Source: Gautieria morchelliformis
Lineage: Eukaryota; Basidiomycota; Agaricomycetes; Gomphales; Gomphaceae
Assembly: GCA_015179125.1 (NCBI GenBank)
Contig: WHVA01000039.1
Coordinates: 186,001 to 250,000 of the forward strand
Length of the DNA: 64,000 nt
Reading direction: 5' to 3'
The position numbers and the translations under genes were made by a program. The notes under the pieces are model-generated. The model did no database searches, was not told the origin of the DNA, and saw only the letters and a list, made by a program, of their open reading frames with translations. Numbering within the stretch: the first letter of the stretch is position 1; every line of letters begins with the position of its first letter. Shown here one piece after another: positions 10,260-22,232 of this stretch.

Positions 10260-13200
10260 TATAACCTTCCGTTCATTAGTGATTCATTTCGCGAGGACAA
10301 CGCTGCCCGTGAAAAGGAAGGTCGCTGTCATCGTCGCTGTTACCGTACCGTATTTCACAGCTGTATATGTCGAGCTCATTGCTGTATACATTTGGAGTTA
10401 CATTATTCTTAAGGAGGTAATCTGCGACAGTTAAGGGCCTCCAATTTAGTATATCCTCAAGGTGAAAGCCATCACTTACCGGTAGCGAGATTGCTTCCAA
10501 ATGGCCGCGAGGGAGAACGACGATAGGAAGAACGCGCACTGCTGTGCTGTAGGGAACGTGACTGCACAGGCATGAGGCATGTGCACATGGGTTGCCATCA
10601 CACAGCATGCTGTGGTTGGGAGTGTGGGGCTGCATGCGACTGCCTTGCCTGTGGGGCACATTCCCTATCTCACTGATGCATCGGAAATGTCAGGTATGAC
10701 ACAACCTGGGCTGTGACTTTTGTTCCAGAGGCTTGCTACACTGGTGCATTAGGGGGGGGAAGTGCATGGAAGGAGCACATGGGAGTGCACAGTGGTGGGT
10801 CCATGGGTTAGGTTGGCCATATAGCCATGGCAAGGAAAGGCAGGGGCCTGCGCCGTGGCAGGCCTCTTGTAGGGGCACTGTGGGTAGTGGTACCACATGT
10901 CCTGGGGACATACAACATTGAAGTGCAGCTATGCACTGCAGTGGGGCAGGAGGAGTGGCGTGATGCATGGCCGGTGTGCCCATGATATCCTGCAGGCCCA
11001 CATGGGTGTCTGCGCAGTTAACCAAGGGTAACAGTCAGCATCTGTGAGCATACGTATGCATGTTCTGTGCACCCACTGTGTTGGTGGCATTTTGGCACTC
11101 TTGCATTCCAGCTTGATCTTGTGTGTTCATAGTGCAACATTGTCTGTCTGCACAGACTCATAAGTTGACATGTAGGTTGCTGCAACCAAGGTGAAGGGGG
11201 CATGTGCAGCCCTGCAGGGCTGTCTCAGGGTTGGGGTCATCATGGTATGTCTGACAGCCCTCTTCCTGACCTTGCTTCATTACTTCCTTCCTCCAGTAGA
11301 ATATAAATTAAAAAGAGGCGAGGTGGGAGGTGGGAGGGAGTGTCATGTTGTGGATGGAGAGGTCGGATAGAAGAGACATGAGGGTGGTCGGGCATAAGGG
11401 TGCAGGATCAAGGATGAATGGGTATGGGAGCAGAGGATGGCATTGTTGGGGGTGTTAGCAGTAGATAGGTGGTGCAGAAGTGTGGTGTGTAGGTAGGTTG
11501 ACAATAAGAGTGTTGGGGAGAGGGTTGACAGTGTCACTATGGACTAAATTAGGGAGTGGTGCACTCTACTACAGGTCAGGCGGCAGTGTTTATAGTGCTC
11601 TCGCACGTTCTATTCACTTCTCCAGGCAGTCCCACAGTCACTGTTTGCAGCCCTCCCTACTAGGTCAACACTGGAATCACTGCTGGGTCTTGCAAGGTGG
11701 CCACGGTCATTTTGTAAGGCCTCATGCCAGTGTGTCACCTTTACCACTGTGGACTGCTTGCACATACACAGCTGTGGACCACTAAAGGCACCTAGCAAGA
11801 GGGTCGGTGGGCTCCCACAGTGAGAAGAAGGGTGGTGTATCATGTGAGTCACAATGTGGGAAAAACATCTGCATCTGGATCGCATGACCACACCATCGGT
11901 CCTCCATGGGTGACCTGTTTCTGCTGTAAGGGTAACCTCACCGGTCCACACAGGACTAAGGTGAAGGGGGTCCAAAGAGAAATGGGTGGGGACCCCTTAC
12001 CTAAGCAGCAGCTGTATAGCTACTGAACAGGCCAATCTACTGGACTACAGAACTGAAGAGGAGGGAAGGGGAGAAATAGGAAGGATAATAAGAGGACAGG
12101 CTAGGTGGAAGGAAATGAAGACAGAAGATAAAGAAACTAAGGGTCGTCCCCTGACAGAGGGGTGATTGATCCAATGTGCTGTTCTGTAAGCCATGTTCTT
12201 CCTGCAACTTTGACAACCTCATCTTTTAATAGAGACTGCGTGTTCTCACTGCCACCCCTGGATTCAACAGGGAGCTGCTCAAATACTTGATAATGGTGTG
12301 AAAGACCTCTGCTAAGCACACAAAGTGTTCACTGGATCCACCCTGCTTTTCATGCCACAGTGCCACAACCTCCCTGCTTGAAGCGATCCAGCCATGAGCC
12401 TTCAACCAAAGTATGGCAAAATTACAAAGGATCATTAGTTGGTTGATGTCATTCACTGGCATGTGCTTTTTTTTTTCAAATTGTCTTTGACTTGATTGTG
12501 CAAACCCTTCCAGCCACAAACATCCACCAATGGCCTCACCATGTCTGTAGCGTCATCTTACCATGGCTCTTCTTCTCCAGCTGTGTCCCCTTTGCCTCCT
12601 TCGCCAGCTGTGTCCCCTTTGTTTCAGGGGACAGCCCATTGGTCTCTTTTATGTCTTTTATGCCCTATCCTCCTTCCTTCCACCTTCTTCCTTCTTCCAT
12701 TTTCCTTTCCTACTCCTGAGTTCACATGGCATACTCCCCCACTTGTGTCCATGACCAGTAGTTTGGTCTACTCAGCAGCTATATACTTAGTGGCTGAGGA
12801 TCCTTACCTCCCCTTTACCTCAGATATGTCACTACTGTAGTTACTTATATATCCCTTTGGATCCCTTTTACCTCAGTGTCATGAACCGGTTTATTTCACC
12901 AACTGCGCTGAGCGCTTACATGGAATCTTTTCACCCAATCATCTCATCAGACCACTACCATCACATCTTCATACCCCAAGTTGAGCCATCACCTCCAGTG
13001 CCACGTGCTTCACTGCCACTCCCACATGTGCGCCTACACCATCATTCCCGATGCACATGTCGCCAAGCATTTGGGAACCATCACCGGTCCACACCAGGTG
13101 ACAATCTGGCAGGATGAGTGCCGACAGCATGGATTGGGGAAGCCTTGATCCCCATGAACTCTTCTTCAACCCTTCCTCAGGACGGGTTGACATGCCTATG

Positions 13201-13440
13201 CACTATATTCCCTTTGTGCATGAGGGAAAGAGAAGTGTAGAGATTCAGATATTGGAAAGCGGGGTTAGCAGCTATGACCCATATTGTTTCGATCATTTCC
13301 AACCCTCTCAACCACCTAACCCTACACCACCCCCTTTGATTGACTTGGAAAGTCAAGCATTGCCTCAGAGTCTGTGTGTCTGGAGCAGAGATGTGTGGTT
13401 CTGGATTGTTGGTTGGCTCAGGGGTTAGGACGACTCATTA
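10260..13440. other. Low-complexity region without a supportable gene
   Basis: Between 10560 and 11250 the sequence is rich in GTGCA/CATGG/GGGCA words, 11290-11560 is G-rich, and 12590-12720 is a pyrimidine run. A minus-strand open stretch at 10276-10659 and plus-strand stretches at 12857-13117 and 13114-13428 were examined, and none resembles a known family. The two plus-strand stretches could be remains of an element whose end lies near 13808. Confidence 0.4.
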
Positions 13441-13449
13441 TTGTCTCCA

Positions 13450-13703
13450 TGAGTCACTCTTGATTTACCAGTATTTCTCATGACTCACTCTTCTTGTTTT
13501 AATTGACTTATTATGACTCAGTTCCCCTATTGTGTACCATATCAGCTTTATTGTCCTGACTCCTCTTCATGACTCATTCTGACTCATTGTGACTCATCCC
13601 TCTTGTTGTTCTGACTCTTTCTCATACTCACCTGACTCTCTCTGACTCACTCTGACTCATTCTGACTCATGGTGACTCATCCCTCCTATTGTCTTCTGAC
13701 TCA
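13450..13703 (+). promoter_or_regulatory. Cluster of 11 TGACTCA sites (AP-1/Gcn4-type)
   Basis: Exact TGACTCA occurs on the plus strand at 13481, 13514, 13570, 13580, 13590, 13643, 13653, 13663, 13673 and 13697, and as TGAGTCA at 13450. Near matches (TGACTCC, TGACTCT) lie between them. TGACTCA is the established binding site of bZIP factors such as Gcn4/Cpc1 and AP-1. Several sites are spaced exactly 10 bases apart, about one helical turn. The block is followed by a possible polypurine tract (AAGGGGGATGGT, about 13797) and a TGTAACTGTCATATAT start, so it may belong to a decayed LTR element. Confidence 0.55.
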
Positions 13704-14369
13704 TCCCCCTTTTCCAAAGTAGATAAATACTAGAGCTTGCTCCATGTATTTTGCTAGTTTGGTTATCATATACGTTATGCTGTCTCCTGTGCCCTTAAGG
13801 GGGATGGTTGTAACTGTCATATATATCTATATATAGCTTAGCTCATCTATATTTCATAAAATATATCACAATTGAGGCCGTTGTCAGAAATTGTAAGGCA
13901 TGCTTAATCCTAGCCCTAAAGTTCTTTCTCACAGTCTGCTGCTCCCCCAGGAAAGGGTGTATACCCCATTGTCTAAACATCAATAGTTATATATATTTGT
14001 ACTATAAATGCATATTATTTTAAACATACCTTCTAATCAGATCTATCAACCATATATAATAATATAGTACAGGTATTGTCCATACTTGCCTCTACATTCT
14101 ATCATCATACATCTAAAAATTTGGCTATATATGTTTAACATATAGTCATCCAAATCCTATCTGAAATTTCTCTGTTATGTCAATACACACCATGCTTTAG
14201 CACATACAACCATATTTTTAAAATATCAGAACATTCAAAAAAATTTAGGATATCCACAATATACAAGTTGTTCAAAATGATGGACTATGAATTCGGTTAG
14301 GGTTAATATTTTAAAAGATATCTAATATATCCTAGAAGAATGTACATTGTTGTCAATGTGAACATCCTC
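13704..14369. other. AT-rich flank of the transposase gene
   Basis: A strongly AT-rich, non-coding stretch 3' of the transposase, full of ATATA runs. At about 13808 TGTAACTGTCATATAT follows a purine tract and could be an LTR start. I found no terminal inverted repeat that would fix the left end of the transposon. Confidence 0.4.
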
Positions 14370-15749
14370 CTAGTAGCGTCTACCCTTCTTCTTTTGACGT
14401 CTAATGTAGTCCTCTATGCACTGCCTTGTATCAAAATCTTCCTCCCTTACCCAAGTGTGATCTTCATAGTTTTTCCATTGAACTAAGTATTCTCTTCTCT
14501 TTCCTTTTGTCCTATGATCTAGTATTTTGTTCACTTCATATGTATCTTCTATATCTTGGTCAGACTCATTTGTATCTGTACCTGCTAATAATTGTGCTTG
14601 ATACTTAGACATTTTCTTTGCATCTTCTGTAATATCCTTTAGAGTTGAGATTCTCAGTGACTCAAAGTCGAGGGTATCAGTTGATGGATAGTCAAAATGG
14701 CTCTCCATCCATGACATATGATTAGGTTGTGCTTGGAGCTCTCCTAATTTAACAAACCGTTTGATATTAAGCAGCAAGCATGCTAATCTAAACTGCAAAG
14801 AGAATATCTTAGGATTCGATGTTTGGACAGGCTTCTGATTATTTAACTTCTTAAATGTCGTTCCTAACTCTCCAAAGAAGCTTTCCATCTTTGATCTGAA
14901 ACTACCAAATCTTTCATTGTAGCGCTTCTCCATATCTGATAGTTCAGCATTCTTCTGCTTCCGAATTGGATGGCAGAAATTCATGTCTTTCAATCTACCT
15001 TGCTTTACTACTTGTTTCACAAATAGTGTATAACCTCCATCAAGAGCCATACGATCTGCCTTATCCATCTTATCTCTTAAGTTCATTTCTGTGAACATTG
15101 CTCCATCAGAGTGGCTACATGGCAATGAATCAGAAACAAACAAAGCCATCTCATGAAAATCCATAATTACTTGAGTTCTCATTCCAGAATTTCTGTGTTT
15201 ATGTGACCATTGTACTTTAGATGATCTTCCTATTTCTGTTCCTCTTGTGTCATGACCATCAAGGAATAAAGTTATTGTGTTGAATACTTCTTCCTTATTA
15301 TTATCCTTTGCAGATATTATTCTAATCCGTATGTTGGAAAACATATGAGCCAACAAATCAATGACTTTGTCATTTAAGTCATTATTAAGGTCCTTTTCAT
15401 GTCTAAAAAAACTCTGATGGATCGCATGAAAAGTACTCCCAGGTATAAATCTGTTCATATCATCAAATGTACAACCTTCAAGCAGATGATAGAGTATTAA
15501 TAGTCCCTTCTCTACATTTCGATATGGACCTGGGTGGTTGTTGAATGGAAACAACACTACTAGGAAGAAGAACACTGGTATTGGTCCAAGTTTCTCTAGT
15601 ACTCTTTTTTTGATGAGATCTATTTCAGAAACAGGTTTTAGTCCTGTTTGATGAAATTTAGTTGGCTTCAACAAAGGCCATTTTTCATCAAGAAACCCCC
15701 AATGTTCATTCATCAACATTTGATATTCTTCAAGGAGTGACTCATTCAT
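14370..15749 (-). CDS. DDE transposase (PIF/Harbinger-like) fused to a C-terminal chromodomain
   Basis: A single uninterrupted frame of 459 codons. The core resembles the DDE_Tnp_4 (PIF/Harbinger, IS5-like) fold: first aspartate at about residue 164 (LFLDGHD), second at about 237 (ALDGGY), and the glutamate at about 289 (SKMESFFGEL) in the usual position before an FG-x-L motif. Residues about 403-452 form a chromodomain: TYEVNKIL, REYLVQWKNYEDHTW, then an acidic helix, with aromatic-cage candidates Y404, W425 and W433. The C-terminus is very basic. Family knowledge: DDE enzymes cut and paste transposon DNA, and chromodomains bind methylated histone tails, so the fusion may steer insertion (inference). 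The gene is far more AT-rich than its neighbours, which suggests a recent foreign origin. No intron or break is visible. Confidence 0.85.
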   Translation of the reverse strand: MNESLLEEYQMLMNEHWGFLDEKWPLLKPTKFHQTGLKPVSEIDLIKKRVLEKLGPIPVFFFLVVLFPFNNHPGPYRNVEKGLLILYHLLEGCTFDDMNRFIPGSTFHAIHQSFFRHEKDLNNDLNDKVIDLLAHMFSNIRIRIISAKDNNKEEVFNTITLFLDGHDTRGTEIGRSSKVQWSHKHRNSGMRTQVIMDFHEMALFVSDSLPCSHSDGAMFTEMNLRDKMDKADRMALDGGYTLFVKQVVKQGRLKDMNFCHPIRKQKNAELSDMEKRYNERFGSFRSKMESFFGELGTTFKKLNNQKPVQTSNPKIFSLQFRLACLLLNIKRFVKLGELQAQPNHMSWMESHFDYPSTDTLDFESLRISTLKDITEDAKKMSKYQAQLLAGTDTNESDQDIEDTYEVNKILDHRTKGKRREYLVQWKNYEDHTWVREEDFDTRQCIEDYIRRQKKKGRRY

Positions 15750-16186
15750 TATAAAGGAAAGTTCTCAGCTACAACTATGAGTTGGAAAAAGGAGTGTTGT
15801 ATAGTTGAGTTCGTTGATAAGATGACGACTTTATATATTTCGATTTTATATTGCATTCACTATTCAACTCTCTAAATAAAACCATAAGCAACATAAAGGG
15901 AATATAGAATTTTACTGGACTTATATTATCAACTACTGGTCTAGATTACCTTCCACAATAAGTGATGACATATACACTAACAGATAGAGATAAATCAATC
16001 AAACCAAACTTTGTAGTTAGCAAGCATGATTATAATAACAGTCTTTGTGATGGTATGTAACTTAAACAAGAGTGCTAGCAGTGACAAGGACCTAGTTAAC
16101 AATTTAATTATAAAACCAGATTAGTGTCTAATATGAGTCAGTATTGAAAATTGATTCTGTGAAATTGTAAATTGGGTCTAGTAGCC
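15750..16186. promoter_or_regulatory. AT-rich divergent intergenic region
   Basis: The space between the transposase start (minus strand) and the ATG at 16187 (plus strand). A shared promoter for two divergent transposon genes is likely from position alone. No specific site was identified. Confidence 0.35.
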
Positions 16187-16491
16187 ATGGAAGCCCAGAT
16201 TGTCAAGCTCTCTAAAAGGATTGACAGAATCATAGAATGGATCAAAGAAAAAGATGGGATAATATCAAATCTCAAACAGATATCTATGGAACAACGTAGA
16301 GAGATTATAGAATTAAGAGAGCAGATCAAAAATAATAAGCATGTAGGATTGCGAATTAGAAAGATTGGTGGATGTTTTATATTTTATGATTCACAAGATA
16401 ATTGCTATAGTCTAGAGGATATGCATGTCTTTATAGATGAAAAACGTCACAAGTTGTCTACAGTATACCGTAAAAAGAAAGACCTGGTATC
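16187..16491 (+). pseudogene. Coiled-coil frame divergent from the transposase, cut by an LTR
   Basis: Starts MEAQIVKLSKRIDRII and continues as a strong coiled coil (heptads of I/L with K/E) for about 50 residues, followed by a small basic domain around GGCFIFYDSQDNCYSLED. The AT-rich composition matches the transposase gene. PIF/Harbinger elements usually encode a second DNA-binding protein, which makes that role plausible, but I recognise no Myb or other domain. The frame is cut at 16492 by the gypsy LTR and its 3' end is not found. Confidence 0.5.
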
Positions 16492-16953
16492 TGTAAGGGC
16501 AACCCTGGCTAGTTGTGGAGATCACACTACCACACAACTGACAAGGGGAAATCCAAAGTATGTATAAATGAACAGAGCATACAAGAGAGGGGATTCTCAC
16601 CTGACAAGGGGAAATCCAAAGAGAAAAGTCTAAGGACCCCCAATGTCAGCGAGCCCGTATTATACTACGCTGCGCAGCCAGGGACAACACTTGGCACCCG
16701 CCATCAACCCTGCATCCCCCTGACCCTTGATCGACCCTTGATGTCACCTATTATGCGAGTCGCTTGATTTCCGACACTGTTCCGGGGCGGAAGTCGGAAA
16801 TTGGAGTGGAACTGGCAAGGCGAATGGAACTGGTGGAAGTTCTCCCAGAAGCGGAATCGTTCCCGGGAGCGGATGCGGAGATGGAATCGGAACCGGAAGC
16901 GGAGTCGGAAATGGAGCCGGAACTGGAAATGGAAAACAGGGTGTCCCCTGACA
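16492..16953 (-). repeat. 3' LTR of the young gypsy
   Basis: 462 bp. On the plus strand it begins TGTAAGGGCAACC and ends GTGTCCCCTGACA. It contains short purine-rich tandem repeats built from GGAA/CGGAA words. It is followed at 16954 by the pyrimidine run that is the polypurine tract on the minus strand. Confidence 0.93.
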
Positions 16954-19900
16954 TCACCCCCCCTCTAGCGTGCTGCGTCCTCGAAGCACGGGACACAAGG
17001 GATTGAAATGCCAGCGAGCGGATTCGGCGAGGGGCACCTGGATGTGTCCTATAGAACTCCCGGAGTTTGTCAGGAGCGGAAACATCTTGCTCCGGGACCC
17101 ACGAATTCTCCTCGTACCCATACCCTTCCCATTTCACGAGGAATTGGAGTCGTCCTTGCACAAACCGGCTGTCCAGGATCCGTTCCACCACGTAGTGCTC
17201 TTCCCCATCTACAATTTCTGGTGGAGGTGGCGGATGAGCCTTCCGACGTGGAATCGGGTCCTCAAGCATAGGGAGTAACTTCACCACGTTGAAGACGGGG
17301 TGGAGGCGGGACATGGACATCGGAAGTCGGAGGCGGTATGCATTCCGTCCAACCCTCCGCGTCACTGTGAAGGGCCCAAGGTAGCGGTGGGCAAGCTTCT
17401 GCGAAGGGCGTGTGGTGCGGATGTCACTTGCATCTAGGTACACCTTGTCTCCAACTTGGTACTCGGGGGCAGGAACCCGGCGTCGGTTGTAGTACCTTGC
17501 CATGTCATCCTTGGCCTTCGCAAGGGCCGACTTGGCTTCCGAAAGGGTGGAGTCCATGCGGTCTCGGAACTCATTGACTGTCTCGAGTCGGGAGTCAGCC
17601 TGGCGTGGTTCGAAGCCCATCCGCGGGTGTCGTCCGGAGTCAAGCATGAAGGGAGTCTGTTGCGTGGCGGAATGGACATGGTTGTTGTATTGGAATTCCG
17701 CCAGCGGAAGTAACTCATCCCAGTCATCCTGCCTCTCGTTGACAAAGAGGCGGAGATATTGCTCCAACTCCTGATTGACCCGTTCCGTCTGTCCGTCGCC
17801 CTGCGGATGGTACGCTGTGGTGGTAGCCAGCCTTATGCCGAGCAGGCGGTAGAGCTCCCGAGTCAGTTCCGCGACAAACTGCGGACCTCGGTCGGAAACG
17901 ACTTGCTTCGGGAGCCCATGCAACTTCCAGACATGTGCAAGGAACAGGCGGGCCGCTCCAAGGGCTGTGATCGTCGTGTGCGTCGGAATGAAGTGGGACA
18001 CCTTGCTCACCGAATCCACGACGTTCATGATCGCGTCGTAGCCATGAGACTCTGGGAGTTCAACGATGAAGTCGACACTGATGGTGTCCCAGCGGGATTC
18101 GGGAACCGGGAGCGGAACAAGTTCTCCGACGGGCGGACGTCGTTGCGCTTTGGTTCGGAGACAAAGGTCACACGTCTTCACGTACTGTCCGATGTAGCGG
18201 GACATCTGAGGCCACCAGTAATTCCGAGCCACTAACTCCAGCGTCTTCCACCTGCCAGCATGCCCAGCGACCCGTGTGTCATGGTGCTGGGACACGATGC
18301 GACGGCGGAGGTCCGCCCCACCCGGAACATAGACCTTGCCTCTGAAGTGGAGCAGTCCATCGCGTTCCGACCATTCCGCTGCCCGTACAGACCGTGAGTG
18401 CCCTTTCCGGAGTTCCTCCACTGCCTTCACCACCGACTCCTCCTTCTCTCCATTCCGGTACTGCCTCCGGATATCCCGGAGCATTTCCGCTTCCGCCCCA
18501 ACTGCAGTTACTCCTTCTAGGGCACGGATTGCAAAGAGACTTGGGCGGAGCAGTGTCATATCCGCGTTGTCTCCACTTCCGCTTCCGTGATCCGCGCGGC
18601 GGGATAGGGCATCGGGCTTGCCCATGGTGCGGCCGGGGCGGTGGTGGAGCATGAAGTCAAACCGGGACAGGTGTAGGGACCACCGTGCTTGTCGTCGGTT
18701 CAGCTTCTTAGACGTGCGGAAATACTCGAGGTTCTTGTGGTCTGTCCAGATCTCAAAAGGGCATAGAGCACCCTCGAGGAAGTGTCGCCACTCTTCCAGC
18801 GCTCGGATGATTGCCAGCATCTCCTTGTCATGGATCTCGTAGTTCCGCTCGACCGGACTGAGACTCTTAGAGAAGAAGGCAATCGGATGCCACCCCCCAC
18901 CTTCTTCCGATGACTGTTGCGACAAGACCGCTCCGGTAGCTGCGTCGGAAGAATCCGCCTCCACTCGGTAAGGGCGAGAGTCGTCGGGAAAGATCAGGAC
19001 CGGGGTGGAAGTGATCAGCTCTTTGAGTTTGTCAAAGGAGGCCCGTTCCGGCTCTCCCCACCGCCATCCAACCTCCTTCTTGGTGAGGTCGAAGAGGGCA
19101 CGGGCGTGGCAGGAGAAGTCCTTGATGAACCGCCGGTAGAAATTGACAAACCCAATGAAGGACTGGACTTCCTTCTTGTTCCGCGGCACCGGCCAATCCG
19201 ACACACCGGAAACCTTGACGGGGTCCATTTCCACCTTTCCTTCCGACACGATCACCCCAAGATACTCTATCCGCGTCCGCTCAAATTCGCACTTTTCCGG
19301 CTTGAGACACAGGTTGTACTCCCGGAGTCGTTCCAGCACTCTCCGCACGACTTCCCGATGTTCGGACATTGTTTTTGTGAAGATGAGGATGTCATCGAGG
19401 TAGACGCAGACAACCCCTTCTGCTATCATGTCACGGAAAATGTCATTCATCATTGTCTGGAACGTGGCAGGACTGTTGGTGAGGCCAAAGAACATGACCT
19501 GTGGTCAAAGAGTCCTCGGTTGGTGCGGAATGCGGCCTTCCACTCATCTCCCTCCCGGATCCGGACATTATTGAAGCCCCAGCGGACATCCAGCTTGGTG
19601 AAGTACTTCGCCCCGCGGAGTTGTGTGATCAATTCGGAAATGAGCGGAATGGGGTACCGGTTCTTGATCGTGATCGCATTCAAGGCCCGGTAATCCTGCA
19701 CAAGTCTGAGCGAGCCGTCCTTCTTCTTGATGAAGAACACCGGAGATGCCATGGGTGACTTGGAGGGGCGGATCCTCCCTGTACGGAGATTTTCCGCAAG
19801 GAATGCATCGAGCTCTACCTGCTCCTTGGGTGACAGCGGGTAGACCTTGCAGTTGGTGGGCTTCGACCCAGGCTCCAACTCGATGGCATGGTCCCACAGT

Positions 19901-20874
19901 TTCCGCGGAGGCAGGGCATCAAACGACTCTTTGGAGAAGACGTCCTCAAACTCCCGCAGGTACTCCGGAATTTCCGCCTCCACTCTATCATACCTCTTAG
20001 AGGCTTCAGCAAGGCGTTGCGAAATATTTCCGGTGGCGCGGATGTGTTCCGCCTCCGGCGGAAGGTTTACGTACAGCAAGCGCTCCCCTTCCGTCAGAGC
20101 GTCTTCCAGGCCGAGTCGGATGACGTCGGAATCGGAATCGGAATCGGAATTGGAAGTGGGATCCGGTTCAAATTCCGCTTCCGAGTCTTCTTCTGCAAGC
20201 AGTGGATGGGGGCCGGAACGACATGTCTGTATGAGCCGTTCGGTCTTCCGCTGCTCCTGGTGCTCCTTCCGCGCTTCCGACCGGCACATGTGACACTTGG
20301 CTGGACATCGACTCATCAGTACCTTCCGAGTCTGCCAATTGATCTCCGGGTTGTGCTCTTGAAGCCAGGTAAACCCAAGGATGATGTCTTGCTTCCCCAG
20401 GCTGGTGACAGCGAAGGAAGTGCGTTCCGAGTGTCCATCGTAGCGGAGAATTGTGTCCACTATCTCCGTGATGGACCCTGCCTCATTGGGGCTTCCATCC
20501 ACATTGAACACCGGGATTGCACGTTGCAACTTCCGCGTCGTCAGTCGGTTCCGTTCCACATAGTCCCGGTCCATAAACTGACCAGTGGCCCCGCAATCGA
20601 CAAGGGCGGGTCCGGATTTGACTTCCGCCGTATCTGTCGTCTGGATCTCTACCTTAATGACTAGTGACTTGGGGCCAGGGGTGGCAGCAACGACATAGCG
20701 CTTCGGAAGGCGTCTCTCCCAAGGGCGGATGCGGGATAGACGAGGTGTCGGATTTGGCTTTTGTGTGACTTTATCCGGTGGGTCTGTATGAAGTGAGGGG
20801 AGTCGGGGCTTTTCATTCTCTACTTCAAGACAGGCAAACCGGTTATGTACAGGCAGCAGGGGCACACATCTCAC
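16751..20874 (-). pseudogene. Gypsy pol: protease, RT, RNase H, integrase, chromodomain
   Basis: Domains in order: aspartic protease (VDCGATGQFMD), RT (LVQDYRALN, TKLDVRWGFNN, CVYLDDILIF), RNase H (VEADSSDAATGAVL), integrase zinc finger and core (ETHVYC-type HHCC region, TVDFIVELPES-like, SDRGPQFVAELTRELY, HPQGDGQTERVNQ), and a C-terminal chromodomain (YVVERILDSR, LQFLVKWEGYGYEENSW). Broken at about one place within pol. It supplies copying and integration functions in intact relatives. Confidence 0.92.
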
Positions 20875-22045
20875 CCGCTGCGCGTCACAAAATCCGACGC
20901 ATCTTCCGCTTCCGATGAGCCATGTTCCGCATTTTCGGAAACTCCTTCCGCAGTAGGCACTCTGCTTATGTCCGCAAGTGCGAGGAACTCTGGAAGGAGC
21001 TCGAGTTTCTCCTCTGTGGTCATAAGCCGGATGTCAAATGCTTGGGGGCACTCGCGGGCATAGTGGCCTGGTTGTTGACATCGGAAGCAGGTGATAGTTC
21101 CGCGGCCTTTTCCGCGCATGCGGTCAACATCCATCGGGGCAGGGCCACTCTTCGAGGGAGGAGGGCTATGGTTCCTAATAGGAGTGGGCGGAGAAAGCGT
21201 CGGAAATACTTTCCGCATGGGAATGAATGCGCTTCTGGATTTTGGCACAGGTGGAGTAGGACGAGTGGAACTGCGCGTCATATTCCGGCTCGTCTCCACG
21301 AAGGCCTCATTTGCTTCCCTGTTCCGGGACACCCTCTGTGCAGCTTGGTACCACCCTTCCGGGTCATCAAAGTCCGGAGCTCCATCCCCAAGCAGCGCAA
21401 CTTGGTTCTGGAGTGTCGGATCGAGTCCTCGTCGGAATTTGATGACGATCGTCTTGTCGTCATCATACTCCGCAAGGTCGATGAGCTCCTGGAAGCGATC
21501 GATATAGTCATCGACCGGATCCTCGGCCTGGTACCAGCTGGTCCCCTCAAGCTTCGTAAGGGCTGCGAGCTGCTCATTTTTTGGGCAGAACTGGTCGGAA
21601 AATGTTTTCTCGAAGGCGTCCCAGTCTCGGAAGTAGTTCCCCTTGCCCTTTGCTTCATGTCGGATCACCTTGTTTGCAAAACGGATGCGCGGTCCGACTT
21701 GAAAAAGGACAATGCCCAGTGAATCCGAGCCTGGTCGTTCGGAAAGAGGTCTCCGACAATTGCGAAGTAGATGCTGCATGTGTTGAAGAATGCGCGTCCC
21801 TTCTCCCGATCTCCGTCAAAGTCCGCCGGAGTTGCGGGTTTGACCTTTGCTAACTTCGCGGACTTTCTCTCCTCCGCTAGTTCCGCTTTTCCGAAATCAG
21901 GATCATCCAACATTTCATTTCCACCACCTTGTGGAATATCTAACTTAGCCAAAATCGCTTGTAAGGCTGTTTCAATCGCGTCGGTCTTCATCCGGTTCCG
22001 CGTCAATTCCTCCTCCATATTCCGAAGACGATCGTCCGGATCCAT
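20871..22045 (-). pseudogene. Gypsy gag (capsid/nucleocapsid) region
   Basis: The capsid-like part includes FFNTCSIYF and the later YFRDWDAFEKTFSDQF and DYIDRFQELIDLAEYDDD. A CCHC knuckle CFRCQQPGHYAREC lies near the C-terminus, as usual for nucleocapsid. It overlaps the start of pol in another frame, an arrangement this family commonly uses. Fossil, slightly broken. Confidence 0.88.
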
Positions 22046-22232
22046 GTCGGAAGGAGAAATGTGGGACGGGATTTCCGGGGTTGGGAGCTCGACGTAAGAA
22101 GAAGGGCTGTCGTACGCTGTGTGTGCGGAAGAGGTTGCGATCTCCGAGTCGCTGTCTCCGATTCCGAACGCACCTATGGCGGCTGCGACACGCAGTACGA
22201 CCGCCGGTCCTCTATGGGAGAGACTTTTCTAC

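Noticed and set aside
10276-10659. A minus-strand host gene exon
   Set aside because: A possible GTAAGT...CAG intron gives an immediate stop when removed, and read-through gives no recognised protein.
13797-13900. Polypurine tract plus LTR start of a plus-strand retrotransposon
   Set aside because: AAGGGGGATGGT followed by TGTAACTGTCATATAT is suggestive, but no coding sequence or second LTR supports it.
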